From Phycisphaerales bacterium (lineage in GTDB: Bacteria > Planctomycetota > Phycisphaerae > Phycisphaerales > UBA1924): DNA of 64,000 nucleotides. Below, piece after piece: positions 14,717 through 24,700 of the stretch. Every line of letters starts with the position of its first letter. The first letter of the stretch is position 1. The notes beneath the pieces are model-generated. The model was given only the letters and a program-made list of their open reading frames with translations. It had not been told where the DNA came from and made no database searches. The stretch covers positions 87,006 through 151,005 of the forward strand of contig JAIEUA010000013.1 of the NCBI GenBank assembly GCA_019744815.1, written 5' to 3'. Both the position numbers and the translations under genes were made by a program.

Positions 14717-15214
14717 ATGTCCACCGTCCACCGCGATCGCACCCTCGCCCTTCTCGATTTCTCCCACGGCCTGACGCTCGGCCTGCTCAAGGATGTGCCC
14801 GCCGACAAGATGACCCATCAGCCCTCGTCCACGGATAACCACTTCGTCTGGACCTTTGGCCACCTTGCCTCGACCTATTCGTGGCTCAAGTCGCTGGTTG
14901 ATGGCCAGATGCACCCGCTCCCCGATTCCTACAACGGCCTCTTCGGCATGGGCAGCAAGCCGACGCCCGACGCCAAGGCGTACCCGTCGTTCGCCGAGGT
15001 GAAGAAGCACAGCGACGAGGCCTACGCCGCGTTGGTGGAGGCGGTGAAGAAGCAGAACGATGTCGAATTGCTGAAGCCGACCGTCGCCGACTCGCACGGC
15101 TTCGCGAGCGATCGGCTCGATGCCGTTGCCAAGGGCGCGTGGCACGAGGGTTGGCACGCCGGACAGCTCGCGAACGTCCGCAAGGCGCTGGGCATCAAGA
15201 ACCTGATGGGCTGA
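14717..15214 (+). CDS. DinB/YfiT-like metal-binding four-helix protein
   Basis: A 165-residue protein of the DinB-like superfamily. These form four-helix bundles that bind one metal through three histidines and often act as thiol-dependent transferases. The likely triad is visible: His49 (TFGHL) and His143/His147 (WHEGWHAGQ). Length is normal. It is monocistronic and transcribed away from icd; the 250-base divergent gap (14467-14716) holds a G-rich tract but no clear promoter. The substrate cannot be inferred, and bacillithiol- or mycothiol-dependent detoxification is only one possibility. Confidence 0.85.
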   Translation: MSTVHRDRTLALLDFSHGLTLGLLKDVPADKMTHQPSSTDNHFVWTFGHLASTYSWLKSLVDGQMHPLPDSYNGLFGMGSKPTPDAKAYPSFAEVKKHSDEAYAALVEAVKKQNDVELLKPTVADSHGFASDRLDAVAKGAWHEGWHAGQLANVRKALGIKNLMG

Positions 15215-15331
15215 TCGGGCTCAATCCGGACCGCGGATGCGTGGCCGAGTGGCGACTCTCGGAAACGCAGCAAGAATCCGGAATCGTCTTTCCAGCGAGC
15301 GGTGGGTGTCGATACGCGTCGTCCGCAATCG

Positions 15332-16042
15332 TTACGCCAGCAGATCGGGCCGTCGCGCCTTTGTTCGTTCGAGCGCCTGCTCGTGCCGCCACTTCGCGAT
15401 CTTCGCGTGATCGCCGGAGAGCAGAATCTCCGGCACACCCACGCCCATCCACTCGCGGGGTTTGGTGTAGTGCGGGCAATCCAGCAGTCTCTTTCCATCC
15501 GCGGCGACGCCGAACGAGTCCTGCTCCGCCGAGTCTTCGTGCCCCAGCGCTCCCGGCAGCTTGCGGATGATCGCGTCCATCAGCACCATCGCCGCGAGCT
15601 CGCCGCCGCTGAGCACGTAGTCACCGACGCTGATCTCCAGCGGGGCGAGCTTCTCGATCACGCGCTCGTCGAGCCCCTCGTAATGCCCTGCGATGAGCAG
15701 CAGCCGCGGCTTGGTCGCCAGTTCCTCAACCATCGCCTGCTTCAGCGGCACACCCTGCGGCGTCAGCAAGATCCGAGTCGCCGGCCGCGGATCGAGCGCT
15801 TCCACGCCCATCACCGCGTCGTACATCGGCTGGCACATCATCACCATCCCCGGCCCGCCGCCGAAGGGGCGGTCGTCGGTCTTCTGGTGCTTGTCGTGCG
15901 TGTAGCCGCGGATGTTCGTCGCGTGCCACTCCACCAACCCCGCCGCCCGCGCCCGGGCCGGAATGCTCACCCCGAGCGCCGCCGGCGATTGGGCCGCGAA
16001 CATTTCGGGAAACGTGGTCAGAATGTCAAATCGCAACGCCAT
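15332..16042 (-). CDS. trmD: tRNA (guanine-N1)-methyltransferase TrmD
   Basis: Methylates G37 next to the anticodon with S-adenosylmethionine, preventing frameshifts. The protein has 236 residues, near the family norm. The trefoil-knot SAM site is seen as [15 protein letters not shown] (GHYEGLDER about 113-121) and [16 protein letters not shown] (about 131-146). The HTKP-type C-terminal region is [12 protein letters not shown] at 16042 ([15 protein letters not shown]) was chosen over the longer ORF start because family proteins begin here. It is separated from its usual partners rpsP, rimM and rplS. Confidence 0.96.
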   Translation of the reverse strand: MALRFDILTTFPEMFAAQSPAALGVSIPARARAAGLVEWHATNIRGYTHDKHQKTDDRPFGGGPGMVMMCQPMYDAVMGVEALDPRPATRILLTPQGVPLKQAMVEELATKPRLLLIAGHYEGLDERVIEKLAPLEISVGDYVLSGGELAAMVLMDAIIRKLPGALGHEDSAEQDSFGVAADGKRLLDCPHYTKPREWMGVGVPEILLSGDHAKIAKWRHEQALERTKARRPDLLA

Positions 16043-16157
16043 GCCCGATTGTCTGCCAGCTTCCACCCCCACGCGCACCCCCGTGCGCAACCCCGAAGCG
16101 AATCTCCAGCGTCTAAGTCCTCAGCCCTAAGTCCTCGCCCCTTCCCCCTCCCCCTTC

Positions 16158-17489
16158 CTACTTCTTCACCACCCCTCCCGCCCGCATCACGAACTTCACA
16201 TCCTTCAGCGTGTTCACGTCCGCCGTCGGGTCGCCATCCACCGCGATCAGGTCCGCGCTCTTGCCCGGCTCGAGCGTCCCGATCTCCTTCTCCAGCCCCA
16301 ACAGCGACGCCGCGTTGATCGTCGCCGCGACGAGGCACTCGCTCGGCGTCATCCCGCCCTCGACCATGAGCGGGAACTCCATCCAGTTCTCGCCGTGCGG
16401 CGACACGCCGCTGTCGGTGCCGAAGGCGACGCGCACGCCCTCCTTCACCGCGATCTTGAACCGCTGCATCCGCACCGGTCCGGCCTCGAGCGCCTTGCGA
16501 GCGACAAACTCGTGGTAGAAGCCGGGAATCTTCGCGTTCTTCACCACCGTCGCGCTCGCCAGCAGCGTCGGCACCAGCCAGGTCTTGCCCGCCTTGAAGA
16601 GCCGGATCGACTCCTCGTCCATGTACGTGCCGTGCTCGACCGAATCGATCCCCGCCCGCAGCACCGCGTTGATGCCGTCGGTCCCGTGGGCGTGGGCCGC
16701 GATCTTGCGGCCCATCGAGTGCGTGGTGTCCACCAGCGCCTGGATCTCGTCGTCGGTGAAGTGCTTCGCCAGTCCCGCCGACGACAGCGACAGCACGCCG
16801 CCCGTCGCGGTGATCTTGATCACGTCCGCCCCGTTCTTGATCTGCAGCCGCACCGCCTTGCGGCATTCGTCGGGCCCATCCGCCACGCCCGCCTCGGGCC
16901 CCGGCTGCGGGTACACGTCGTCGCGCCAGCCGTTGCTCGGGTCCGCGTGCCCGCCGCTGACGCTGATCGCCTTCCCCGCCGCCACGATCCGCGGCCCGAC
17001 GATGTCGCCTCGGACGACGCCGTGGCGCAGCGCAAACACCGCGTGCGACTCGCCCCCGAGGTCACGCACCGTGGTGAACCCGGCCTCGACGGTCTTCTTC
17101 GCGGCGAGCACGCCGCGGATCGCCGAGTCGCACTCGCTCTCGGTGATGCTCCGCAGCCGCGATTCCTTGTTGAATTCAAAGGTCAGGTGCACATGGCAGT
17201 CGATCAGCCCCGGCAGCACGAACTTGTCGCGCAGGTCGATCTCCTGCACGTTTGCGCCCGACGCCTGCTCTTTCGCGAGATCAATCGGGCCCAGCCCCTC
17301 GACCACACGATCCACCACGCCGTTTTTCACCACCAGCGTCGCGTTCTTCTTCGCGGGCGTTCCCGCGATGTCGAGCAGCGTGCCGCAGCGGATCACGCTG
17401 TAGCGGTCCGCGGGCTTGGCGTCCTGCGCGAACGAGAACGACGAAGCCGCGAACGCGGCAGCCAGCGACAACGTGCGGAAGAAGTTCAT
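16158..17489 (-). CDS. Secreted metal-dependent amidohydrolase
   Basis: A 443-residue amidohydrolase-superfamily enzyme with a Sec signal peptide (1-21, ending FSFA-QD). The metal ligands visible are DCHVH (97-101), a Lys in GADVIKITATGG (about 222), AAHAHG (about 258), SVEHGTY (about 278) and FGTDSGV (about 365). It resembles imidazolonepropionase-like and prolidase-like (Xaa-Pro dipeptidase type) members that cleave dipeptides or cyclic amides outside the cytoplasm. The exact substrate cannot be set from sequence. It lies alone on the minus strand between queF and trmD. Confidence 0.88.
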   Translation of the reverse strand: MNFFRTLSLAAAFAASSFSFAQDAKPADRYSVIRCGTLLDIAGTPAKKNATLVVKNGVVDRVVEGLGPIDLAKEQASGANVQEIDLRDKFVLPGLIDCHVHLTFEFNKESRLRSITESECDSAIRGVLAAKKTVEAGFTTVRDLGGESHAVFALRHGVVRGDIVGPRIVAAGKAISVSGGHADPSNGWRDDVYPQPGPEAGVADGPDECRKAVRLQIKNGADVIKITATGGVLSLSSAGLAKHFTDDEIQALVDTTHSMGRKIAAHAHGTDGINAVLRAGIDSVEHGTYMDEESIRLFKAGKTWLVPTLLASATVVKNAKIPGFYHEFVARKALEAGPVRMQRFKIAVKEGVRVAFGTDSGVSPHGENWMEFPLMVEGGMTPSECLVAATINAASLLGLEKEIGTLEPGKSADLIAVDGDPTADVNTLKDVKFVMRAGGVVKK

Positions 17490-17554
17490 ATCCGCAGCAT
17501 ACCGGCTTTCGCGGCACGAGTTTCAGCGGCACCGCGCTCGGGATGACGCGACTC

Positions 17555-17657
17555 CGGGTGCCACGGCTTGGCGGCTCTGAGCCAAGCCGTGCGGTCACCG
17601 TTTCGACGCACGCCGTCACACTGCGTGACCGCCGAGCCGGTCAGGCAGCGGCACCCG
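17555..17657. repeat. Nested palindromic repeat element, second copy type
   Basis: The outer arms CGGGTGCC (17555-17562) and GGCACCCG (17650-17657) enclose two hairpins: CACGGCTTGGC with GCCAAGCCGTG (17562-17572/17581-17591), and GCGGTCAC with GTGACCGC (17591-17598/17625-17632). The plan is the same as at 12207-12317, though the inner sequence differs. It lies between the amidohydrolase and queF. Confidence 0.65.
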
Positions 17658-17669
17658 AGGCGGGATGGT

Positions 17670-18062
17670 TCACCGGTACCACATGTCCGAGATCGTCACA
17701 CCCTTGGTCGCGTGCGTCGCGTAGATGCGTGAGCGGATCCCGCCGCGGCCTTTCCAGTCGGTGCGGATGACCAACCACTCGGGATTCATCAGCGCGACGA
17801 GATCATCGCGGATGCGATTCGTCACCGCTTCGTAGAAGATGCCCTCGTTGCGGAACGACTGGTAGTAGAGCTTGAGGCTCTTCAGTTCGACGCACGTGCC
17901 GCCGGCCTTGGACGCGCGGGGCTGGTAGATCAGCGTCACATCGCCAAAGTCCGGGTGCCCGGTCTTGGGGCAGACGCTGGTGAACTCTTCGCTCGTGTGC
18001 TCGATGACAAACGGCGAATCCGTCGGAGCGGGAAACGATTCCAGAAGGGATGCTTGAGGCAT
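17670..18062 (-). CDS. queF: NADPH-dependent 7-cyano-7-deazaguanine reductase QueF
   Basis: Reduces preQ0 to preQ1 in queuosine biosynthesis. At 130 residues it is the short unimodular type. The catalytic Cys is in EFTSVCPKTGHPDFGD (Cys31, with Asp38). The nucleotide/substrate segment CVELKSLKLYYQSFRNEGIFYE follows (ELKSLKLY 59-66). The start at MPQASLLESF (18062) excludes a 16-codon upstream extension lacking family similarity. Other queuosine genes are not in view. It lies downstream of the MnmE-like gene on the same strand with a 123-base gap. Confidence 0.95.
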   Translation of the reverse strand: MPQASLLESFPAPTDSPFVIEHTSEEFTSVCPKTGHPDFGDVTLIYQPRASKAGGTCVELKSLKLYYQSFRNEGIFYEAVTNRIRDDLVALMNPEWLVIRTDWKGRGGIRSRIYATHATKGVTISDMWYR

Positions 18063-18185
18063 GCGAGAGGGTAGAGGTCTTCGTAGACATTGGGTCGGCT
18101 TGACGCCCACTCCATGCTTTGATTCGGACGAAACGTCACGGCCGAGCCCGGGGTGTGCGCCATCGCGCCTGCAAAGGGCGGTGGG

Positions 18186-19202
18186 TCAATCGGTCCAGAA
18201 CTTCCAGGGGGTTTGGGCGTGCAGAATCGTCGTCGGAACCAAGCTCTCGCGGACGAGGTGCACGAGGTCTTGAAGGCCTTGGTTCCGGGCGACGCTCACA
18301 TCGGCGTCGCTCTGCCAGGTGTGCGAGCCCAGATCGCACCGCAGGCCGATGCGCAGCGTCGGGGCTGGCAGCGAGAGCGAGAGCGGTTCGCAGGATGGGT
18401 CGCCGCAGTTGAGAACAAGCGACGCGTGTTGCAGGAGTCGCTGCGCCGCTTGGACCGACTCGGTTTCGATCGCGTCCGTGTCGGGGTCGAGACCCTCCCG
18501 AACGCCGGGAGTGTCCACGAATCGGACCCACAGGCCGCCGAGATCGAGGGTCGCTCCGACATGGTCGCGGGTGGTGCCGGGCTCGTCGGCGACGATGGAC
18601 GCGCCTCGACCGGCCAGGGCGTTGAGCAGCGTGCTCTTGCCGATGTTGCTCGCGCCCACCGCGACGACCAGAGGCGGTTCGAGCAAGCGTTTCAAGATTC
18701 GATCTCTCTGGGGGTCGCTTGTGGCGCCGGGGGCTCGCCATCGGCGAGGCTGGTCGAGCAGCAGATCGATCGCGAGCGGGCTGGGAGCGTTGGCGAGCGC
18801 CGCGAGCGTGCGGGCTTCGATCTCGTCTCGGGCTTCGGGATACGCAAGGCGCGGGTCGGGTTCGCGGCCTTCGGGCACGCCGCGCCTGGTCAGTTCTTGA
18901 AGAATGGCGCGAACCACGCCGACCCCGCCGTGGGGCATGATCCAGGCGATGGTCTCGCCGAAACGAGCGATCAGGCCACGGTCGATGGAGAAGATGTCGC
19001 GGAGCACGCACGCGCCGGGCTTGATCGGAGCGAGGCCGAGGTGAGCGATGGTGCGGTCGAGCTGTGGGGGAGTGCCGATCAGCTCGATGATGGCGACCGC
19101 GCCCACCCCGGGGGGTGTGACCAGACGCCAACGCGCGGACTCGGGCACCTGTGCCCGCTCCGCGGGGTGAGGTGACGCGGTCTCGCGCGCGGCGTCGCTC
19201 AC
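18186..19202 (-). CDS. Reduced MnmE/TrmE-like GTPase
   Basis: A 338-residue relative of the tRNA-modifying GTPase MnmE (normally ~450). The TrmE N-terminal fold is recognisable (LVTPPGVGAVAIIELIG about 28-44; MPHGGVGVVRAIL about 89-101). The G domain has the P-loop GASNIGKSTLLNAL (about 183-196), G2/G3 motifs DEPGTTRDH and DTPGVRE, and a G5-like SVARNQGLQDL. G4 (NKxD) is degenerate, LRCDL. The helical domain is shortened and the C-terminal CxGK motif, which carries the essential cysteine, is absent. It starts at GTG overlapping the coaX stop (GTGA). It may be a decayed or repurposed MnmE, so U34 modification should not be assumed. Confidence 0.78.
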   Translation of the reverse strand: MSDAARETASPHPAERAQVPESARWRLVTPPGVGAVAIIELIGTPPQLDRTIAHLGLAPIKPGACVLRDIFSIDRGLIARFGETIAWIMPHGGVGVVRAILQELTRRGVPEGREPDPRLAYPEARDEIEARTLAALANAPSPLAIDLLLDQPRRWRAPGATSDPQRDRILKRLLEPPLVVAVGASNIGKSTLLNALAGRGASIVADEPGTTRDHVGATLDLGGLWVRFVDTPGVREGLDPDTDAIETESVQAAQRLLQHASLVLNCGDPSCEPLSLSLPAPTLRIGLRCDLGSHTWQSDADVSVARNQGLQDLVHLVRESLVPTTILHAQTPWKFWTD

Positions 19203-20008
19203 GCGTCGAGGTCTCCCTCTTCGGCGGCGGCGCGGCAGACTTCGGCGACGCCCAGCAGCTGCAGGTCGGTGACGATCCGATCGATGATCGGGTCGCCGTC
19301 GAGGAGGGCGGCGTCGCCTCCGGTGGCGATGACGGGCGGGAAGGCTTGGTAATGCTCGGCGTACTTCTCAACGGTGAAGCGGACGAATCCGATCAGGGTG
19401 TTGGTGACCCCCAGACGCATGGCGTGCGCCGTGTGTTTGCCGAAGGGGCCGAGCTCGGGCTTGGGCGGTTCGTAGGGGAGATCGGGGAGAGCGCTGGTGT
19501 GCTCGTGCATGGCCTTGAGCATCATGCGGACGCCGGGGGCGATGACCCCGCCGTGGAACGTGCCCTCGCCGTCGACGAAGTCGATGGTGATGGCGGTGCC
19601 CGCGTCGACGACGACGCAGGCTTCCTTGAGTTTGGCGTAGGCTCCGAGCGCGTCGAGGAGGCGGTCCTGTCCCACGGTGCTGGCGTCTTCGAGGGTGTGT
19701 GTGATCGGGATGGCGAGATCACGCCCGATGCGGTAGACATCGCCGTGCGGGGTGAGCAGCGTCTCGAGCTTCTCGGCGACCGGGCTGTTGACGCTCGCGA
19801 TGATGAAGGCCCGGCCGGCGTAGCGGGCCTTGAGCTCCTTGGCGGCGGCGGCGATGGCGGAAGGATCGGAGTTCTCGATGGACTGGGGATCGTGGATCTC
19901 GACGCCGGCGAGCCACGCGATGCGTGTTCGGGTGTTGCCGACGCAGAGAGCGACCACCGCGACCTGCGACTGATTCTCGTTGGATCCGGGCTTGCTTTGC
20001 GATTGCAT
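19199..20008 (-). CDS. coaX: Type III pantothenate kinase CoaX
   Basis: First step of coenzyme A synthesis: phosphorylation of pantothenate. There are 269 residues, normal length. The type III signatures are CVGNTRTRIAW (22-32), TVGQDRL (111-117) and VVVDAGTAITIDF (132-144), then FHGGVIAPG (151-159) and a C-terminal IATGGDA. The residue before VGNT is Cys where the family has Asp (DxGNT), an unusual change in the phosphate-binding motif. The reading frame stays open far upstream, but MQSQSKPG at 20008 is the sensible start, since translation further upstream would run into the divergent gene. The MnmE-like gene overlaps its stop codon by four bases. Confidence 0.92.
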   Translation of the reverse strand: MQSQSKPGSNENQSQVAVVALCVGNTRTRIAWLAGVEIHDPQSIENSDPSAIAAAAKELKARYAGRAFIIASVNSPVAEKLETLLTPHGDVYRIGRDLAIPITHTLEDASTVGQDRLLDALGAYAKLKEACVVVDAGTAITIDFVDGEGTFHGGVIAPGVRMMLKAMHEHTSALPDLPYEPPKPELGPFGKHTAHAMRLGVTNTLIGFVRFTVEKYAEHYQAFPPVIATGGDAALLDGDPIIDRIVTDLQLLGVAEVCRAAAEEGDLDA

Positions 20009-20134
20009 CGGTCGAGCGTACACCCAAGCGGCGGGCGAATCGACCTTCTGGTGGTGGGGGGGAGGAAGGGGTTTCTGACGACCTTCCGCCCCTAGACTCG
20101 TGGTCCGACCGTCTGCGTTCGCGAAGGAGTTCCA

Positions 20135-21211
20135 TTGCCCCGCTGCAAGGCCGATCCCAGCATCGAGCGCGTCGAAGCCGACGCCTTCAAGTTCCCGCTC
20201 GGCGTCTACCCCGTGGAGGAGATGACGCCCAAGGCGGGTTACGCGTCGTTCTTTGAGCCCGCGGACGGGGGCGAGGACGCCGAGGCGGCCACGGAGTGGG
20301 AGGAATGGCCGGATCGTTATGTCTTTGACATCGTGGTGAGCGCCGAGCGGGTCGAGCCGTTGTGCCGCATGCTGTTCTCGCTGATGCCCGGGCGGGTCTA
20401 CCCGATCCTGGACGTTCTGGGGCAGGACGCGTACCGGGAGATCGATCCGTACATCTCGTACGACCTGATCGGGCTGGATCGGTTCCTGGACGATGTGCGG
20501 GAGTACCGCGACCTGTTCTATGAAGATGGCATGGTCGGCTTCGGCGCGATGAGCGAAGACCCGTTCATGTACGTCTTCGTGGATGAGCACAAGATTGTCA
20601 CGGTGCGGGTGCAGCCGGAGCTGAAGGAGCGGGTCGAGAAGATCCTCGCCGCGTTCGACTGCGAAGAAAACCCCGAGCCGGCGGGTGCCGACAGCGCGGC
20701 CCACGAGCATCGGGGCGTGCTGTTGTCGGATCGTTCCGCCGACGGGATGCGGTTCGACGAGATCGTGGAGATTCTGAAGGACGAGTGGCGGCTGCTGCTG
20801 AATGTGGATGCCGAGCAGAATCTCGATGAGAGCGGGAAGGATCTTGGCGTCACTCCCTGGCGGCTGGTGATCCGCTTCGATCCCGACGATCGGTCGTTGG
20901 CCTCGTATGTAGAGGTCGCGCTCGCCGCGCCGAATCTGCGGGAGGCCGAGGAAGCCGGGATCGACGCGGCGGCCCGGCTGCTGGGCGATGTGGACCCGGA
21001 CACCCACCAGCCTTCGATCGTGGGTTCGGACCGGCTCAGCCGCGAGCAGCTGACGGACCTACTGAAGTCCGCGGCCAGCAAACGTCGGAGCCGGGCCAAG
21101 CGTCCGGCCGCCAAGGCGTCCAAGGGTGAGGATGTCTCGATCGATCCGCCGCCGAGCGAGACCGAGCCTTTGAAGGCCGGCCAGCTCTGGCTGGCCCGGA
21201 TTATAACCTGA
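20135..21211 (+). CDS. Conserved hypothetical protein, TTG start
   Basis: An acidic soluble protein of 358 residues without a family I recognise. Residues 25-210 look like an alpha/beta domain with many Glu/Asp/Tyr (ISYDLIGLDRFLDDV, FMYVFVDEHKIVTVRVQPEL). After about 300 it becomes a Lys/Arg/Ser/Pro tail (SAASKRRSRAKRPAAKASK) that is probably disordered. The start is TTG at 20135, supported by AAGGAG six bases upstream; no in-frame ATG occurs until codon 30. It is divergent from coaX with a 126-base gap. The rich codon bias and long open frame make it a real gene; the function is unknown. Confidence 0.8.
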   Translation: MPRCKADPSIERVEADAFKFPLGVYPVEEMTPKAGYASFFEPADGGEDAEAATEWEEWPDRYVFDIVVSAERVEPLCRMLFSLMPGRVYPILDVLGQDAYREIDPYISYDLIGLDRFLDDVREYRDLFYEDGMVGFGAMSEDPFMYVFVDEHKIVTVRVQPELKERVEKILAAFDCEENPEPAGADSAAHEHRGVLLSDRSADGMRFDEIVEILKDEWRLLLNVDAEQNLDESGKDLGVTPWRLVIRFDPDDRSLASYVEVALAAPNLREAEEAGIDAAARLLGDVDPDTHQPSIVGSDRLSREQLTDLLKSAASKRRSRAKRPAAKASKGEDVSIDPPPSETEPLKAGQLWLARIIT

Positions 21212-21744
21212 GTAATGACAGTCTTTTAGAGCACCCGATCTCGAGTGCGTGCCCGGGGTGACGGGGGAATCCGTGGCCGGGGTCTTGCGTCATCCGGGCT
21301 GATTCTGTATGTTGTGGCGGAGTTCCCGGATTTGCTCAACCGGTTGTCCCGGGGATGCGAAGAGGGACGCACGGCGGGCGGACCAGCGCGGTTGGTCCCT
21401 CGACCGGGAGCGTCGATCGGAGCGGGTCCGATGGGCGCGAGGGCCGGGCGTGAAACGTTCGCGGAAGCGACGGATGCACGCGAGGCCGACGCCGGCGTTG
21501 CCGGATCTCGTGCAAGAGATTGAGCCGGCCTTGGGGCGAAAGGGGTCGGCGCGATTGGTTGTTCGTGGGGAGCGGTCGCGTCGCAGCATCGACGCCGCCG
21601 CCGTTCGCCGATCGACCGAGGACGCGGCCCGGGTGCCGCCGAATCGAAACGACCGGCGAGAAACACGTTCGCGGAGTTGCTACATTCCGCACCTGACTTT
21701 GTGCCCCCTAGGTGGACCTGGCGGGCCGAACGCTTCGGAGCAGC
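21212..21744. other. Long upstream region of the secretin gene
   Basis: This 533-base gap between two plus-strand genes contains a sigma-70-like promoter (21285-21313). A second possible extended -10 (TGCTACATT, 21678-21686) lies nearer the gene. If the first is used, the untranslated leader is ~430 bases, GC-rich and able to form several stems. No reading frame in it looks coding. Confidence 0.5.
21285..21313 (+). promoter_or_regulatory. Sigma-70-like promoter upstream of the secretin gene
   Basis: TTGCGT (21285-21290), a 17-base spacer, and TATGTT (21308-21313). The fit to TTGACA-N17-TATAAT is four of six in each box. Confidence 0.4.
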
Positions 21745-24700
21745 ATGATGAAGAGCCATCGGATCGGTCTCATCGCCTCGACGTCGATTCTCGCGGCCTT
21801 GGCCGGGACCTCGCAGACCTATGCCGGTCAGCCCAACGCTGTCGCGTCGGCGAACCCCGGCGCGGTGCTGGACGCGGCGACCAAGGAGCTCTCGTCGGGC
21901 AGCGCGGTGCGCGCTCGCGAGATGCTGCTCTCCGCCAGCTCGCTCAACATGACCGAGTCGGAGCGCACTCGCTCGATCGAGCTCTTGCAGAAGACCGACG
22001 AGAAGATCCGTTCGATGGACCCTCGCCAGGTCTCTCTGGAGCGGGCCAAGGTCGCGCTCGACTCCGACGACCTCCGCACCGCAGAGCGTCTGGCATCTTC
22101 TTTGAACAGCACCGACGCCGGCGCGAATCGCGCCGCGGCCCAGGGCGTGCTGAAGCAGATTGCTTCCCGCAAGTCGCAGGTTGCCAAGAGCGTGGACACC
22201 AAGCTCGCGGCGGCCAAGGTCGCGGCGGATGCCAAGGACTACTCCCGGGCCAAGGGCCTGGTTGAGATCGTCAATAAGTGGAACGTGGAGCTGACCCCGG
22301 CCCAGGCGGACACCGTCGACGGGCTGCGAAGCAAGATCGTTGCGGCCGAGCAGGAGCGTGGGCAGGCGTTCCATGCCAACGCCAACGAGACCGTGATCGC
22401 CGCCGCGATGCTGGCCGAGCCGGGCGTGATCGAGCGGCGCGAGCCGGAGGCTCCGGCTTCCCAGCAGGTGCTGGCGTCGGCGGCGACGACCGAGACCGTG
22501 CAGGTCCAGCCCGCCGCGGGCGAGGATCCGGTGGTGGCCGCTCGTCGCGCCGAGGCGACCAATCTGCTCGCCGAGGCGGAGCAAGCGTTCAACGACAGCA
22601 AGTACAACGAGGCGCAGACCAAGTACAGCAAGCTGCGGACGCAGTTCCGCGAGTTCCTGTCCGCGGAGCAGTCCAAGCAGGTCGATGACCGTCTCGCGGA
22701 AGCGCGTCTTCGTCTGCGGGGCAACTCGCCGGACGGCCGCGATCTGCAGGGGTTCATCGAGCAGGGCACGGTGGCGAGGCAGCAGGCTCAGGCCGAGTTC
22801 GACAACCAGCTCGTGCAGGCCGCCGATTCGCTCAAGAGCGGCGACACCATCCGGGCCCGCGACGCCGCGGCCCGGGCGCGTCTCATCCTGAACTCCAACC
22901 GCGAGCGTTTCGCGGAGACCGAGTTCCAGTCGATGCAGACCAAGGTGTCGGACTTCTTGAAGCAGGTGGACGGCGAGGAGCAGAAGCTGGCCGCCGCCCG
23001 GGCCGAGGCCGCGGCGAAGAGCAACCTCGAGGCGAGCCAGCGGACCGCGTCCGAAGGCGCCCGCGAGCGTGACCGCAAGATCCGCGAGGCGATCGATCGC
23101 GTCCGCGCGTTGCAGGTCGAGATGAAGTACGAGGAGGCCCTCCAGGTGGTGGATCAGATCCTGTTCCTGGATCCGATCAACCCCACCGGCCTTCTGCTCC
23201 GCGACGTCTTGACGAGCGCGAAGATCTACAAGACCTGGGGCGATACCCAGCGGAAGCGCAACGTCGCGATCGCCGAGCAGGCTCTGGACAATCAGAAGGC
23301 GACGCTGGCCGGTCGCGAGATCGTTTCGTACCCCGAGGATTGGCCGACGGTGATCAAGGATCGCGGCGAGCCGGTGACGCTGGCCGAGCCGGTCGAGACT
23401 CGTCAGGCGCTCTCCACGCTCTCGGGCACCCGTCGCCCGGTCGACTTCGCCGAGACGCCGCTTGAGAAGGCGTTGGATTGGGTGGCCAAGGCGAGCAGCG
23501 TCCGCATGGACATCGACTGGCCCTCGCTCGAGAAGATCGGCATCAACAAGGACACGCCGGTGACGGCGAACCTGTCGACGATCCGTCTCGACCACCTGCT
23601 GGATCTCTTGGTCCGCAAGGTCAGCCCCGATCCGACCAGCGCCGCGGCCTGGGAGGTGCAGGACGGCATCCTGCGCGTCGCTTCGGCCGAGACGATCAAC
23701 CGCAGCACGCTGATGGTGATCTATGACATCAAGGACCTCTTGATCGTCATCCGTGACTACTCCGATGTGCCCCAGTTCGACCTCAACGCCTCGCTGCAGG
23801 CGGCGTCGTCGGGCGGCGGTGGCGGCGGCGGGCAGAGCCCGTTCTCGGGCGGTAACCAGAACCAGAATCAGCAGGGCGGCCAGACCCAGGAGCAGCTCAC
23901 CGATGAGCTGGTTCGCCTGCTCACCGAGCAGGTCGATCCGGACAACTGGCGCGAGAACGGTGGCTCGGTCGGCTTTGTCAGCCGCTACAAGGGCAACCTG
24001 CTCATCACCAACACCCCCAAGAACCACCGCTCGATCGGCGCTCTCTTGCGTCGCTTGCGCGAGATCCGGGCGATGCAGGTCAACTCCGAGGCTCGGTTCC
24101 TGCTGGTCTCCCAGGCGTTCTTCGAGCAGATCGGGTTTGACGTGGACGTCTACCTGAACGCCAACCCCGGGCAGCTCAACGAGAACGTGAACAGCGTGCA
24201 GGGCGTGACAGGGACCTACGTTACACAGAACGGCGGGTTCAGCAACAACAACCAGACGCTCCGGGCGTCGGACTTCTTCGGCACCAACGGCCAGTTGCAG
24301 CGGAGCTTCGCCAGCCGGCCCACGACCTTCCTTACCACGGCGGGTATCGTCCAGCAGAGCGTGCCGCAGACGACGCTCAACAACCAGGGCTTCGGACCCG
24401 TCGGGCTGACCCAAAACTCGCTAGGCATCACCAGCGCCCTGACCACCGCGCCGTTCGCCGCGGAAGTGCTGGGCGCGGGCCGCGGGTTCTCGGCGTCGGG
24501 CACCTTCCTCGACGACATCCAGGTCGACTTCCTGCTGCAGGCGACCCAGGCCGATCGCCGGAACGTCAACTTGCAGGCTCCCCGCCTGACGACGACCAAC
24601 GGACAGGAAGCCAACATCCAGATCACCAACCAGCTCACCTACGTCTCGGGTCTCACCCCGATCACGAACCAGGGTGCGGTTGCCTTCCAGCCCATCACCA

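Noticed and set aside
15232..15290. A tRNA-Ser/Leu-like fragment containing TGGCCGAGTGGC
   Set aside because: It has the D-arm-like string but no acceptor pairing, anticodon arm or TTCGAAT loop, so no tRNA gene is called.
20009..21007. N-terminal extension of coaX by ~330 codons
   Set aside because: The frame is open only because it is opposite the 20135-21211 gene; CoaX similarity starts after 20008.
21226..24414. A 1062-codon open frame on the minus strand opposite the secretin gene
   Set aside because: It is the shadow frame of a strongly biased GC-rich gene: Leu/Arg/Ala/Asp-heavy, no family motifs, no ribosome-binding site.
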